Source: Aegilops tauschii subsp. strangulata (taxonomy: Eukaryota > Streptophyta > Magnoliopsida > Poales > Poaceae). From it: a stretch of DNA of 64,000 nt. Every line of letters begins with the position of its first letter. Position 1 is the first letter of the stretch. A model generated the notes under the pieces. It ran no database searches and was not told where the DNA came from. It saw nothing but the letters and a program-made list of their open reading frames with translations. The position numbers and the translations under genes are program-made. The stretch covers positions 156,737,148 through 156,801,147 of the forward strand of contig NC_053040.3 of NCBI RefSeq assembly GCF_002575655.3. The letters run 5' to 3'. Below, piece by piece: positions 10,335-21,480 of this stretch.

Positions 10335-12144
10335 ATGGGCTACATGTCCTCCTCCAGGTTCCAGTCCCAGGTGTTCTTCATGGATGTCAAGATCCATAGC
10401 GGTGGGCAACGGGGATCATTGTCACAGCTTTCTAGTCCGGTTCCACACGATGGAGACTCATCCAAGCTGAAGCGGCATAAATCAGGGATAGCGTGTCCCA
10501 GCATGTCGTTCATCCGGCAGTGCGCACTAAAGACACAACCATGCTTCATGAACGGCAGGCCTTCAGTGTCGTGCACGGAAGGTGGCATCCTCTTCACAAT
10601 GGGGTAGCTGTCCCCAATGAAAAGCGAGTACTCTCCAAGAGTGTTCCTCGGCACCCACGTAGCATCACGGGGGTCGAACTCGACGCCGTTCATCTGGTAC
10701 ACGCGGCATCTCAGATCTGGACACATGGTGACGTACACAGTCAAGGTCCATGCATAATAATGTTGTGCTCAAATATGGCGGTCAATAATACTGTGCAGCA
10801 AATAGTACTACTCCGGTATAGAGGAAGTAAAATAACCGGCTTATTATATATAGCCACTCTTGGCTACATGGATGAGATAGTAAGACATGGAAAAACAAAA
10901 ATGGTGGCAGCTAGTGGGTTCAAGTCTTCAAGGGCCTAGCTAGCTATACGCGTCCTCCAAGGTAAAAAGTACTCCTACTAGTACTAGTAAGTAGTACAAC
11001 AACGAAAGAGAAGGCGAGAGGGTTAAAAAATATAATACTAAATGGAATACCTGGGTAGATGGTGACGGTCCGATCGTGGTAGATTGTGTGACCATGTTGC
11101 ACATCAGTGGTACCATGGGTAACGACTGCTAAGATAGTTGATCCCAATATGCCAAAGTCAGCTACAAGGTTCCAGGTTAGACGCGGATGCAAATGCACAT
11201 CCAGGATCGGCGACCTTATTTTGATCGGGGGATGACTGGTCCTTGCAAAATAATGGAGTACCATTAGGGATGCAAATGATGGTTTGTGCATTCCGTTTGT
11301 AATCTCCCGTACCGTAGGATGGCAACCAGATGAAACAAGACCCCTGGGTTGTCACCGCGAAGATGCGGCCTAGATGGCGCACGGCGTCTTCGAACGTGTA
11401 GGGGTACAGATCTGCCGCGGCCAACATGCGCCAGCCTCTGTCGTTACTGCCTCTTGCATTGATGGTAATCCTTATGTCGAACACCGCGATGAGATAGTAA
11501 TCGTCATAGCCGCGTCGCTTTGTCGGCGGGTCCATAGTTGCTATCTTCTTCAATCTCATGTAGGGATCATCATACGTATTCAAGCCCAGCCAGCCCGGAA
11601 GGCCTGTTGTGGATGTTGTGCAAAATGATGGTGGTATCCGGACAGAGGTATGCAAGGCAATCTTCGTTGGCACCGACCCAGACCTATATATAAGACGGTG
11701 GGCAGTGGAGAAATTACGGGATGGAAATGGAATAACTAAGTACTACATGATCAAACTCCATGACTGACCTGCTCATAGGACAAAATCCGACTACCTCTCA
11801 ACGTCGGCAACTCTAGCAGAGTCAACGTGCAACCATGGCCAGGGAGCGGCGAACTGTTCGAAGGATTGTCCCATAGAAGAACCTTCTCCCCGAGGACGCA
11901 TGGAAGACCAACAAGCATGGCCTTTTCCCAAGCCTGTTTAAGCACCGTCTTGAAAAAGTTGGTGCAGGAAGCACCGAGTCTTGCGGCGGTGAGGATCGTC
12001 GTCCAAGGTCTCATAGCCCCGACGAGGAGGAGAACCACCTGGCAAATCCATGGGAGCAGGGACAAACTGCCTTCTCTTCGGGGGGAGGGGAACTGGCGAG
12101 GAGGAGATAAGAGCGTAGTAACCGCAGGGCCTCGTCCCTTCCAA
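10335..12144 (-). pseudogene. F-box-like/DUF295-domain gene, probably degenerate
   Basis: Minus-strand exons can be traced. Exon 1 (about 12,144-11,766) carries an F-box-like stretch (VVLLLVG, then ILTAARLGASC) and ends in-frame at SYEQ before a GT donor. An intron of about 80 bp ends in TATATAG. Exon 2 (from about 11,685) starts VWVGANEDCLAYLCPDTTII and then shifts frame near 11,600 into the part with WRMLAAADLYPYTFEDAVRH and GRIFAVTTQGSCFIW. A last exon (10,744-10,340) has VEFDPRDATWVPRNTLGEYS and LFIGDSY. These match the order of the DUF295 (KIB1-4) beta-propeller found C-terminal to F-boxes in large grass families. The frame changes in exons 1 and 2 suggest a pseudogene or a mis-modelled gene. 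As family knowledge, intact relatives would be SCF ubiquitin-ligase substrate adaptors. Confidence 0.6.
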
Positions 12145-14300
12145 CTGTAGCTCCTCGATCGTTCCTTAGTGAAGGGGTGAGGCTATTATTTACTATGTAC
12201 TCCTACTGTAGCAGTACTAGTACTACTTTCTCAACTAGTAGTGCGATGTACTGTGCTTCTAGTATAGTGCACCAGTTTTGAACTCTTAATCTCAGGGCCA
12301 AGGAGCTACAGTTGGAAGTGGAGGGTAGTACTGTTCTCTAGAACCATCGCTGTACCATCAATGCAGGGAAAGTACACCTGCGTAGTGGGTACTCTCGGTG
12401 CTCTAGTCAAGCGCGTAGCTGGCCTACTCAGCCGCTCCTCTCACGCACACACTAGCAGCCTGTTTATCAGCGACGGATACTGCGGGGGCAGAACATTTGA
12501 GTTATTTGATACAGCGAGACTAGGCTTTTCGCTTCCATTTGTGAAGGTGTAATGGATCTCATCGAACTTTGTTACTAGTTCCTTCTTTATGAATGAGATG
12601 AGGCAAAGCTTTTGCCTCCGTCTCAAAAAAATCACGTCAAGAGGAATTTCTTTTATAGAGCCGATAATGGAGTGAAGTCCATGCGTGCAACGCCACAAGC
12701 TACAGAGTACTACTCCTAGTAGAGTACTAGTAGTTTACGTACAGAGCCATATTGCACAGTTCCCAATGTCGCGCCAGGCTTTTCCGGCTCCTCAGGCTTA
12801 ATTGGGAGGCGCTAGTTTAAATATGCTACTAGCTGATGAGGAAGCTACAAGCGAGGTGCAGCTAGGGCGAGCACGCGAGCCATGAGATGATGGGAAGGAA
12901 AACCCGTTCACGTGGCTTGGCTATCCAGTGCACCCAGATTGTGGTGCGACACGTCCGTTCGACTTCAAAACTCAAACTACCCGTGTACAGTATTGGCTCG
13001 CAGAAAAGTTACTATTTTAAAAAAAGGCCACCATGCGTTCGACCGGGATCGAACCCACAAAATGAGGTATACACTCTCGCGACCACTAGTAGTACTCGTT
13101 GGAGTACAACGCAGCCTAGAATCGCCTTTTGTCGCTAGTAGTAGATTGTTCCTTACAAGAAACCACTAATAATGCAAAGAAACCACTAATAATGCCAAGA
13201 AACTACTACCACTTGCATACGTGGCGGACTTAAGATAAGACTACCTTATCAACCATTGTACATGCCCTTACCAACCAGCCCTACCAAGAAATGACTACTC
13301 TACAAAGTGTCGTTATAGGTACGTTTCAACCCATGTCGCCCCTTAAGTCAACGCCTTCTATTCGACCGGCAAGTTAGGCATTATGACTTGTGGGACCTAC
13401 ATGTCAGTCTGCACAAAAATCCCCGAGTGACCTCCTACCTCCGGCCCGTCCACCTAGTCATCCTCGGCCATGGGACACAGCTACCGCCACCGGCAGAAGG
13501 CGAGGTCAAAATCGCCGGCAGTGCGGAGCCCATCTTGCGGCAGCCCGGATGCCAGCCCCGTCCGCCGCTCGCGGCCGCTAGCTAGCCAAGATAGCTCCGT
13601 CCAGTTGCTTGTCTGCAAGGTTTGCTAGCTAGGTTGGCACGGCGGCGCGGCGGCTTGCTCGTGCGCGCTGCGCTAAGGCCAGCCATCTGGCTCGAGCGAA
13701 GGCCAGCGTGGAGGCTTGCTCGCGCGTGAGTCACGCTCGGGCCAGCCTGCCAACCCATGCGGAGGCCAGCGCGGCGTCCGGACCGTCTGGCGGAGCGGCG
13801 GCCAACTCCCTCATCACCGGCGCCACCGACGAACACGCATCAGTACTGTTTGAAGTAATGTTTAGGAAAAATAATGATTTGAGGGGGAATATAACAGGAT
13901 AGAAGGTCAGATGTGGGTCCCTCGTGTCAATGGTCAAACAAAATGTGTTGGTTTAAGCTGCCTCGTCAGCACGGACGTGTGGGCCAACCCTGTCATAAAC
14001 ATGTTTAAATGAGCCTAATCGGCACTAGGTAGTAGTTTTTGGCACGGATTAAGAAATTTTGGGTATGTTTTTGCTATTTTTTGTACAATAGTTTCTTCCT
14101 AGGGCTGGTTGAAAGTGGTAGTTTTTTGTTAAATACACTACATATTGTAAGTAGGAGTGAAATTTAAGCTTTGGAAGCCAATAAGCAAGGCTAGTTACAT
14201 AGTGCCTATGTGTACGTGATTGAAAGTAAATATCAACCATGGGTGACTAATATCTTGATGGAAAACTCGAAACTATGGAAATACTAGCATATTTTTTTTG
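12145..14300. other. Intergenic DNA upstream of the DUF295 gene
   Basis: No coding frame is convincing. The stretch is rich in short AGTACTAGTAGTACT-like near-palindromes (12,200-12,250, 12,705-12,735, 13,085-13,100). It holds three near-copies of GAAACCACTAATAATGC (13,159-13,210) and a GC-rich patch (13,440-13,830) with repeated GGCCAGC and GCTAGCTAG words. ORFs in the GC patch overlap on both strands and look like composition artefacts. Confidence 0.45.
13028..13100 (-). other. tRNA-like segment with a Pol III B box (possible SINE or tRNA relic)
   Basis: The minus strand contains GTGGGTTCGATCCCGGTC at 13,040-13,057, a close match to the Pol III B box (GGTTCGANTCC) and a tRNA T-arm. About 35 bases before it, CTAGTGGTCGCGAG resembles the D-loop/A box. 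The middle (GAGAG, 7-base loop, CTCAT) pairs imperfectly, and the base before the would-be anticodon is G instead of T. It is therefore not a functional tRNA. A tRNA-derived SINE head or a degraded tRNA is more likely. Confidence 0.35.
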
Positions 14301-15350
14301 GAATGGTTGGAAATACTAGCAATGTTCACGTGCGTTGCAATGGATCATAATTAGAATAATACTTATTCACAAACTTGATACAAAACACTCTAATTTTGAT
14401 ATACATACTAGCAAGAGGCCCATGCATTGCATGGAACATCAATATGAATTTATACGAGTTGTTTATCTCGTGGGAGACGAAGATGAACGAGGGAAGTCCT
14501 TATCTGCAAATGTGGAGAGGGGTGCGGGTATCTTTTTGCAAAATTGTCATAGTTTGCTTTCTATCCGTTAGATATAGATCGGACGGTCTATATTGCAGGA
14601 TTGCAGGCACACCATCATCACCAACTCGGTTTTTATATGAGTGTAGATATCACTAGAGATATATTATGTTTCAATCAGAAAATATTCCTTGGGTTGTTTT
14701 GGTGAGGTGAGGGAGGGGTGTGGTTGGTTTTAAGATACTAATTATGGGTTTTTCTGCAAATTGGTAGATAAGTGGGATGTTGGTGAGAAAAGGCAACAAC
14801 TTACCTCACAGTCGTTAGATGTAGATCTAATGGTCAGAAATGACGGATGGCAAATACACCATCATCACCAACTTAGTCTTCTGTAGGAGTACTAGCAAGA
14901 TGTCCGTGTATTGCACGGAACATCAAGATGCATATTTTTATAAAACACTTGTTGTGATTGACCCATGTAGGAGTAATCCCATGTGTAAAAACTAATGATA
15001 TCTCGTGAAAGAGGAGATAAGGTGAAGAGTAGTGGGGCGTGGTGGTGATTGGTGGTCGGACTGAGTGGAGGCAAGGGGATGGACGACGCCGGAACGGCCA
15101 CCAGGCTAGTTTGTTTCAGAGGCTTCCTTTTTTAATTGCTCAACAATGAGGTTGTTGGAGATAGGGATGAACGAGGGAAGGCCTTGTCTGCAAATGTGGA
15201 GAGAGGTGCGGGTATCTTTTAGTTTAATTTCCATCCGTCAGATATAGATCGGACGGTATATTGCAAGATGGCACGCATACCATCATCACCAACTCGGTTT
15301 TTTATAAGAGAAGAAATATAAGTATGGAGATACAAATGTATTATCGATAC
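14301..15350. repeat. Three diverged copies of a dispersed grass repeat
   Basis: The words TACTAGCAAGAGGCCCATGC (14,407) and TACTAGCAAGATGTCCGTGT (14,890), GAACGAGGGAAG (14,484 and 15,168), AGATATAGATCGGACGGT (14,570 and 15,240) and CACCATCATCACCAACT (14,611, 14,858 and 15,279) recur. The stretch therefore holds three partial copies of one unit, about 250-400 bp apart. The TACTAGCAAG..GCCCGTGC type of end is common in grass non-autonomous transposons. No ORF in it has a domain. Confidence 0.6.
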
Positions 15351-15636
15351 TAGCTTGTTTCCGTAAACTAGGATCTACATTCTATTCAACGGCTCAGCAT
15401 GTAGGGCCTTAGCACAATGACTTCTCGACTGTGTAAAACAAAGGTTTTCCCGTCGCCGATAAGGAGGGGGTGATGGCGGCGCGCTTTCGGCTTGCTCTAG
15501 TCCTAGTAGTCATACTAGGTGGTCTACGCACGTGTAGATTTATTCTTTTTCACGTCTCGTGTTCACCGTACTGCCACGACTGTTGATGAATAGATGGTAA
15601 GTTATTCGCGGGGAAACCCTTGTTGAGCGTGTTTGC

Positions 15637-15640
<4 letters not shown>

Positions 15641-15669
<29 letters not shown>
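15641..15669. repeat. (GA)14 microsatellite
   Basis: An uninterrupted GA run, directly readable. It starts the purine-rich block. Confidence 0.95.
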
Positions 15670-15671
<2 letters not shown>

Positions 15672-16795
15672 TGTGTGATATGTCTAGAGACTAAGGCAAT
15701 GATAATAGATTCTTTGTGTCTATGTGTGTGGAGGATAGATAGAGACATGTACATGGGGCTTTGTGTTGTGTAGCATGGAGACACATAGACATAATCAGAG
15801 AGTGAGTGTATGAGATACACATGCGGGCATGGGGAGAGATGTGTGAGTTAGAGAGATGGAGAATTTTGGTGTGCATCTGAGCTAGAGAGGGGGTATATAC
15901 ATATCCAGAGCTGTAGAGAATATGCAAAGTGTGTGTCTTAAAAGAATGATCCAGATAGCTAGATGGGTGTTTGTGTGTGTTTGTGCACGCGTTTGTGTGT
16001 GGGAGGGAGTGTGTGTATGTGGAGTAGAGAGACCACTAATGATGTAAACCTAGTATAAGGGAAGGGGGAATGGCGTGACATGTGTGTCAAAGAGAGACAA
16101 AGGCATGTGTAGTAGCGGGATAGCATGGGTGCGGGCAGGGAGCAGACTATTTGGAAGAGACATCGAGTCTGTGTGGGAGAGGGGTGAGAGAGAGAGAGAG
16201 AGGAAAATAGGGGGAGAGGGGTCGTTTGTGTCCATAAGTGGCGTATAGATAGGGAGACAATGTTGATGTTGTTCGAAATTGGCCTATGTACGGAGACACA
16301 AGGGAAGCGAGTCATCATGTGTGTGATAGGAACTTCATGAGAGATCAAGAATAGATGGTGTAGAGAACAACGTGCGAGATTGAGAACAATGATACATTAG
16401 GGAGCTATGGAAAGAGTCGCGACATATATGTATACAGGGAAGGAGCTGGGGCGGGTCCGCATGTGGGAGAGATAGAAAGAGGAGAGTGGTGCACAAGGAG
16501 ACAAAATGTGCTTGTTTGCAGTGGGGGTGGTGTGTGAGGTGAGTGTGCGAGAACCACATAACTAGGGATATAGACATTTGGGGGCGACGTTTTGTGTGTA
16601 TGAGAAAGATACACTCTACATAGTGCGTGTGCTTGGGAAAGAGAGATGCCGGGAGACCTGGAGAGTGGGGGAAGAGATGTGTGCATGCCCGAGAGACAAA
16701 GTGATAAGAGACATATATTGGTGTCCGGACTTTAGAAGAGAGGGGGGTCTTAATGTGCTCGTGTGTTCGTGTCTGGGGGAGAGAACGGCGTGTGT

Positions 16796-16854
16796 GTGTG
16801 CGGGGTGGGGGTGGTGGGGGCGTCGGAGGGGGTGGGGTGGCGGGGGGGGGGGGG
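16796..16854 (+). repeat. G-rich cluster with a 13-G run (G-quadruplex potential)
   Basis: It contains GGGG, GGGGG, GGGGG and GGGG tracts in close succession, then 13 G (16,842-16,854). Four or more G tracts with short loops satisfy the usual G-quadruplex pattern on the plus strand. Confidence 0.8.
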
Positions 16855-16860
16855 TTGGCT

Positions 16861-17430
16861 TCAGATAATGAGTTAGGTGTTATATTTGTGGGACTTTAGC
16901 GTAATTGAGATATATATGGTCAATAGTGTGTGCACTCATGGTTGATCAATTTGTTTCACATTTGGACTATGAGATAACGATACTTTTGAACATGCGTGAT
17001 ATACCTTGATGTACCAGAATTACAAACCTAAGATTGGAATTTTGGAATTCGACTCCATCATTAGCATTTGTAATTCATTTAAACGGAGGTACATTTTTTA
17101 AGCCGGGATTTCGTGATTTCAAATTCATATATCAAACCTAGAGATATACACATACGGGCATGTTCAAACTTTATAATCATCCACTTTATTCTTACACATA
17201 CACATTTTTGCTTTTGTCATCATATTTAGGATAAACACATTTGGAATTTCATTTGAATTGGACCGTATGATGGTATTTACTTGTACTAGCTCAATGATCC
17301 ATATTTGAATTGAATGGACAATCTAAGTTTCGAGTTGGAGACATTGATTTTCAAATCTTGCACTTTTTTTTGGGTGCAAAACAAATAAATTCTCGCCCGT
17401 GATATCACAGTCGGCCGTACAAGAGAAGAA
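16861..17430. other. AT-rich intergenic DNA
   Basis: No gene, RNA or transposon end is recognised. A T-run lies at 17,362-17,371. Confidence 0.4.
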
Positions 17431-20084
17431 CACTTATAATTTCAGGCGCCAAAAGCTTTCAAACTTCCCGCTCACATCGAAATATCTCGCGCCCGAAAGT
17501 TTAGCCCTGCAATATTCCTGTTTTACCCCTGCCACATGAATGAAAAAGGGCTGCTTTGGTAACTCCATTGTTTTCCCCACTTTGCCCCCAACATTCTTCC
17601 CCAGAGCCCCTCCCCTTCCCCTCCCCGACCCCCCCAACCACGGCAAGCCGCCGAATCTAGTCCTCCGCCGCAGCGGTGGACCTCACACCCCGCCGGATCT
17701 ACCTTCCGCACCTTGGAACCCCCAACTGCCAACTCACCACTTCACCGGAGCCGCTTCACCGACTGGCTTGTCCCCGTTCCAGATCTCCTTGACCGCCATC
17801 ATGGTCCACCGCACCGGATCTGCTTAACCGGCGCCCTCATCCACCACAGTGTAGGCCCTTCACTGACTCCCTCGTCTGCCCCATCGCTGGCCCTTCATAC
17901 AAGCCCTCATCCGCCGCAACAGATCCGCCTCACCGAAAGCACTGTACACCGCGACCGCTGAAGCCTTCGTCCACTGTACCGGACCCGCTCCATGGACGCC
18001 ATATTCAACTCCACCGGCCCTGCTTTACTGACGCCGCAGCCTCATCAGGTTATTTTGATTTGTACTCCTTCGGTTTTTCTCTTCTTTATCGTGCAACTGT
18101 TCACTTACCACAGATGAGCTTTCTTGTATGTCGACAGGCCCCACAACCGAAGCACCGGAGCCGCTTCAGCGACGGCGATAGCCTGCCCAAACTCAACCGC
18201 AACACGAGCACCATCGATGATCCTTAGCTATCAAGTATGACAACGATACCCATACGCCACCGAGAATCAGGTACTATTATCCAACGCCCGGCGCCTACGT
18301 TCACTTTCTTAGCATAAGCACCGCACCTTTGAATTTCTTCAGGGCATCATTCAATTTTTCATGAGACACGTTATTCTACTTGCACCTGTAGGGCCATACT
18401 TCTGGCAGTGAACATGTTACACGTGCTAAATTACATACCAGTGCACATATAGTTAATATGCTTTAGTTTTGTCCTAAGTATTCCTGTACTTCCTAGATAT
18501 CACTGCCTACTATTTTACTTCTTGCATGCTATATTTATGATAATGGTGTTGTTCTGATGCCACCTGTCGGTTCCATCAGACTGCTTCATGTTCTCTATCA
18601 TTAATTACACATCAGCAAACTAGCATGTGGTTCCGCTGCTTTTTGTTCGTTTTACCCTACATTTTCTGATGCTAGCTATTACATCACTACTCCAAGCCTC
18701 TGTTCATTACTTTTTTGTGTGTTCTTGATCTTCCCAAGTTGCATGACTAATTAAAAACTAGCCAGTCTTTTGGGTATGGAACCCATTTGGGCGAGAGTAG
18801 TACTAGGATGGGTGACCTCCTGGGAAGTCCTCGTGAAAGGGTTTCATATCTAGCCTACTCCAACTTGTTTGGGATAACAGGCTTCATAAGTAAGGATTAA
18901 TTATGGAGCTGCCAACCCCATCAAGCAAAATATTTGTTCTTTTGGGGCTGGCACCTTGAACAAGCATAAAAATATAGTGAAGCAGATATATTGTCATGTA
19001 AGCACACACCCTTCTTTCATTAGTTTAGATGAACCATTGATGATCAATTCGAACCAGTGCATGCGATTAAAATTAATTTTACCTAAATAGAGGGTGCAGA
19101 ATAAACTACAACAACTAGATTTGCAACCACGGGATGCTGATGATATCTTCAAAGAACATTGCAACAATAGCGAGGCTTCACAACAACATATGGTAAGCCA
19201 GTGTGTTTTAGTACATGTGAAATGTAATGCGTGTGGGCCGCTTTCTTGGCTTGTGCCCTCAACCTGTAATCCTACAGAATTACAAATAGTTTAGTTGTCT
19301 GCTTTGCTGTATTGCTTGATTCGAATGCTTGTTTGTTACTTGTTAGGCTATACCTGAGTTGGCCAATATGTCAGCAGTGCCTGTTGTACTATCGTAAAGA
19401 AATGTGTGCCTAGTTCATTTGAGTCCTTAACTTTTCCTCTGAACTTCATCACAATACTGTCTTCGTAGTTTATATGAGGCCACACTGTTAAGTGCTTTCT
19501 TAGATTATTTGAACTGCTTAGATGCCTTGGCAACTTAAATATAGCGGTGGTACACTCCCTTTCAAGTTTAATCTTACCATATTAATTTCTTTTCGGCTGA
19601 CGCTGCTTTGAACCATTTAAATATAGCTTGCCATGCTCGGCAATAATTCGTATGTCGTTTACCATGTAAGCTCACTGCCTTAATCATGCGATAACTATCT
19701 CTTACTTATGTCCAGCGGAAACCTTTCAGGATGCCGTTCACACTAGGGAATAATGCACAACCCCAGAATCTATTTGTGGAAGCAGTTCGCCATCCATGTT
19801 ACCAGATGGTAGCAGTTCAGAGGAAACACCGCCGGAGAGTAGTCTGAGCACAGATATTATAGTTCTTGAGGCTCTACTAGAGGCAGAAAGAGATTGTGTG
19901 GCTGCCATGAATGAGGTAATCTTGATCTTGAGGCTGGAAATTATGCAATTAGCTGCACACATTATGCAAGCAACCGAAGAATTGGAGGAAGTAAGAATGC
20001 TGCATTTGAAGACGGAGGAGGTCCTGCTGTTTCTTCTATCTGAAGCCCAGGGTAATCCCAGTTCTTCTTTAGATACCAATTGAA
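17431..20084 (+). CDS. Putative multi-exon gene fragment ending in a coiled-coil exon
   Basis: I do not recognise a family. A GC-rich leader (17,540-18,040) precedes AT-richer DNA that looks intronic. A short exon around 19,094-19,192 (start MQNKLQQLDLQPRD) ends before GTAAGC. The last exon is open to the stop at 20,083. From the ATG at 19,796 it encodes 95 residues that look helical: ALLEAERDCVAAMNEV, then EIMQLAAHIMQATEELEEVR, in heptad-like order. A stop lies in the same frame about 50 bases before this ATG, so the exon joins are unsure. It shares style with the gene at 22,977-24,913 and probably travels inside the CACTA whose right end is at 26,486. Alternatives are a decayed host gene or a transposon accessory gene. 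Confidence 0.35.
18787..18900 (+). repeat. 5S rRNA-derived segment fused to a SINE-like 3' tail
   Basis: Bases 18,787-18,835 match the 3' part of plant 5S rRNA as I know it, without a visible mismatch. They include the Pol III box C region GATGGGTGACCTCCTGGGAA. The 5' half of 5S rRNA (box A) is absent, so this is not a working 5S gene. The following CCTACTCCAACTTGTTTGGG (18,855-18,874) and AGGCTT resemble the conserved 3' tail of grass and other plant SINEs (Au-SINE type). Together they suggest a 5S-headed SINE or a template-switch chimera, sitting in a presumed intron. Confidence 0.65.
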
Positions 20085-20555
20085 ATTGTCAATATATTAT
20101 TGTACTTGCATGTTGTGTCATGTCTCTGAATGGATTATGTTGTAAGACCCCCTATGTTGTCCATGTGTTGTAATGATCCGAATTTTTTAGGCGAGGTAAT
20201 CCTCAGTACTTGTATGATTGACATAAGCTGAACTATTTTTTGTGTGAGCATATTGTATTGGATGAAATAACTGTTTGACTCAAAGTGTATCCAACCTACT
20301 GAATTCGAAGATCACGACATTTCTAAATCATAATCATATATAAAGGTGGAATAAATCTTTGTTGTGGTTTTGAAGAAATAAATAACAAAACATAGAATTA
20401 CCGGTGGATATTCATAATCGAATACAAATTGGATTTGAATTTAGTTGCCGGGGCCCAGGGCAAACGTGAATGCTAATTCTCCCAAGTTTTGAACGAAGCG
20501 GCTAAAGACACACTATCATTTGTGGGCTGTCTGAAGCAAGTGTTTGCGAGATGGA
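20085..20555. other. Spacer after the first coiled-coil gene
   Basis: An AT-rich 3' flank with no second gene recognised. It leads into the repeated block at 20,560. Confidence 0.4.
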
Positions 20556-20559
20556 AATT

Positions 20560-21070
20560 ACGGTCTACCCCTGACACTTTGACATCCTTATCGACCAGAT
20601 TTACACTGCTGTCAATAGGGGTAGACTAGTAACTTCAATCAGACGTGACACGACCGCCTCTGAGCCCATTCCGACACGGTGGGCGCCAAACGTGGGAGGC
20701 AAAACACATTTGATTCAAGCTCGTCCGAAATACATGTGTCTCTCCCTCCATTTCCCCATTCATATATGGTGGGCAGCAAAAAAACTCTCCTCGCCCGAAA
20801 TCAATGTAGGCAAATATTTTAAATAGGGGCAGATGTGTAACTTCCCTCAGACATGACACAACCGCCCTACCTGTCAGCCCCATTCATACATCATGGGCGC
20901 CAACCGTGGGCGGCAAAACACCCTCTCCTCGCCAGAAATCGCTACCGGCAAATATTTGGGAGATGCGAGATTACCGTCCTATCCCCAACCGATGTGATGT
21001 CCGAAATTTTAAATGGGGATAAGTTCGTAACTTTCCCACATTTCAGACAACTGCGTCCCAAAGTTTGAGA
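20560..21070. repeat. About three tandem copies of a ~200-bp GC-variable unit
   Basis: The order GTAACTT..CAGACRTGACACRACCGCC, then GGGCGCCAA..GGCAAAACA, then CTCGCC.GAAATC..GGCAAATATTT recurs with starts near 20,630, 20,838 and 21,027. The last copy is partial. Such internal repeats are common in the leader regions of plant CACTA elements. No coding frame is supported. Confidence 0.6.
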
Positions 21071-21480
21071 TCCCCCTTCCCCCTCCATTTCACCATTCAT
21101 ACACCATCGATGCCACAACAACCTCCCCACTGCGGCCAGCCTCCTCTGTCCGCCACCCCATCCTCCACCTTGCCGGAGCCGATACCCCGTCGTCCACTGC
21201 AAGAGATGGACGTCTCTCATCCACGGCGCCGGACCAGGATCCTTTCATCGCGTCCTCTCGCTTCATCGGCGCCGTCGTCCACCTTGCCGTTGCCGCTCCT
21301 ACGACCGCCTCGTCCACGGCAACATGATTTATCCCCCGACCCGGCCGTCTGCCGTCTAAAGTCTTCTTCCCCGCCGCCGACAGCCATCGCACCCGCAACA
21401 CCCTCAACGTATCAGCAGGGGCCTACACGGCGTCGCAAGAGAGGTGGTACTCTTCCATATGTGCTTAAGTAATAGATCTC
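21065..21480 (+). other. GC-rich leader-like region
   Basis: Pro/Ser-rich ORFs on both strands (135 codons plus, 105 codons minus) come from GCCGCC/TCCACC composition. The position, composition and repeat context resemble the GC-rich leader at 17,540-18,040, so it may be the first exon of the gene ending at 24,913. The translation gives no domain. Confidence 0.3.

Larger units (their letters stand above)
15630..16860 (+). repeat. Purine/GT-rich strand-asymmetric block
   Basis: For about 1.2 kb the plus strand is almost devoid of runs of C and full of GAGAGA, GTGTGTG, GGGAGAG and ATAGAGAGA words, with no fixed period. It ends in a G cluster. Its minus-strand ORFs (Ser/Leu/His/Thr-rich) are translation artefacts of the CT-rich complement. 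Confidence 0.8.

Noticed and set aside
13028..13100. Functional tRNA gene
   Set aside because: The anticodon stem has a mismatch, the base before the anticodon is G, and no acceptor stem pairs.
15602..16868. Minus-strand Ser/Leu/Thr-rich ORFs and a plus ORF with a Gly-rich end
   Set aside because: Translation of CT-rich or GA-rich simple sequence with no domain.
17431..17460. CACTTATAATTTC as the left end of the CACTA ending at 26,486
   Set aside because: Only CACT is shared with the expected CACTACAAAAAAAGAC, and there is no matching aat duplication.
18787..18835. Functional 5S rRNA gene
   Set aside because: Only the 3' part is present. Box A and the 5' half are missing and no 5S spacer repeat surrounds it.
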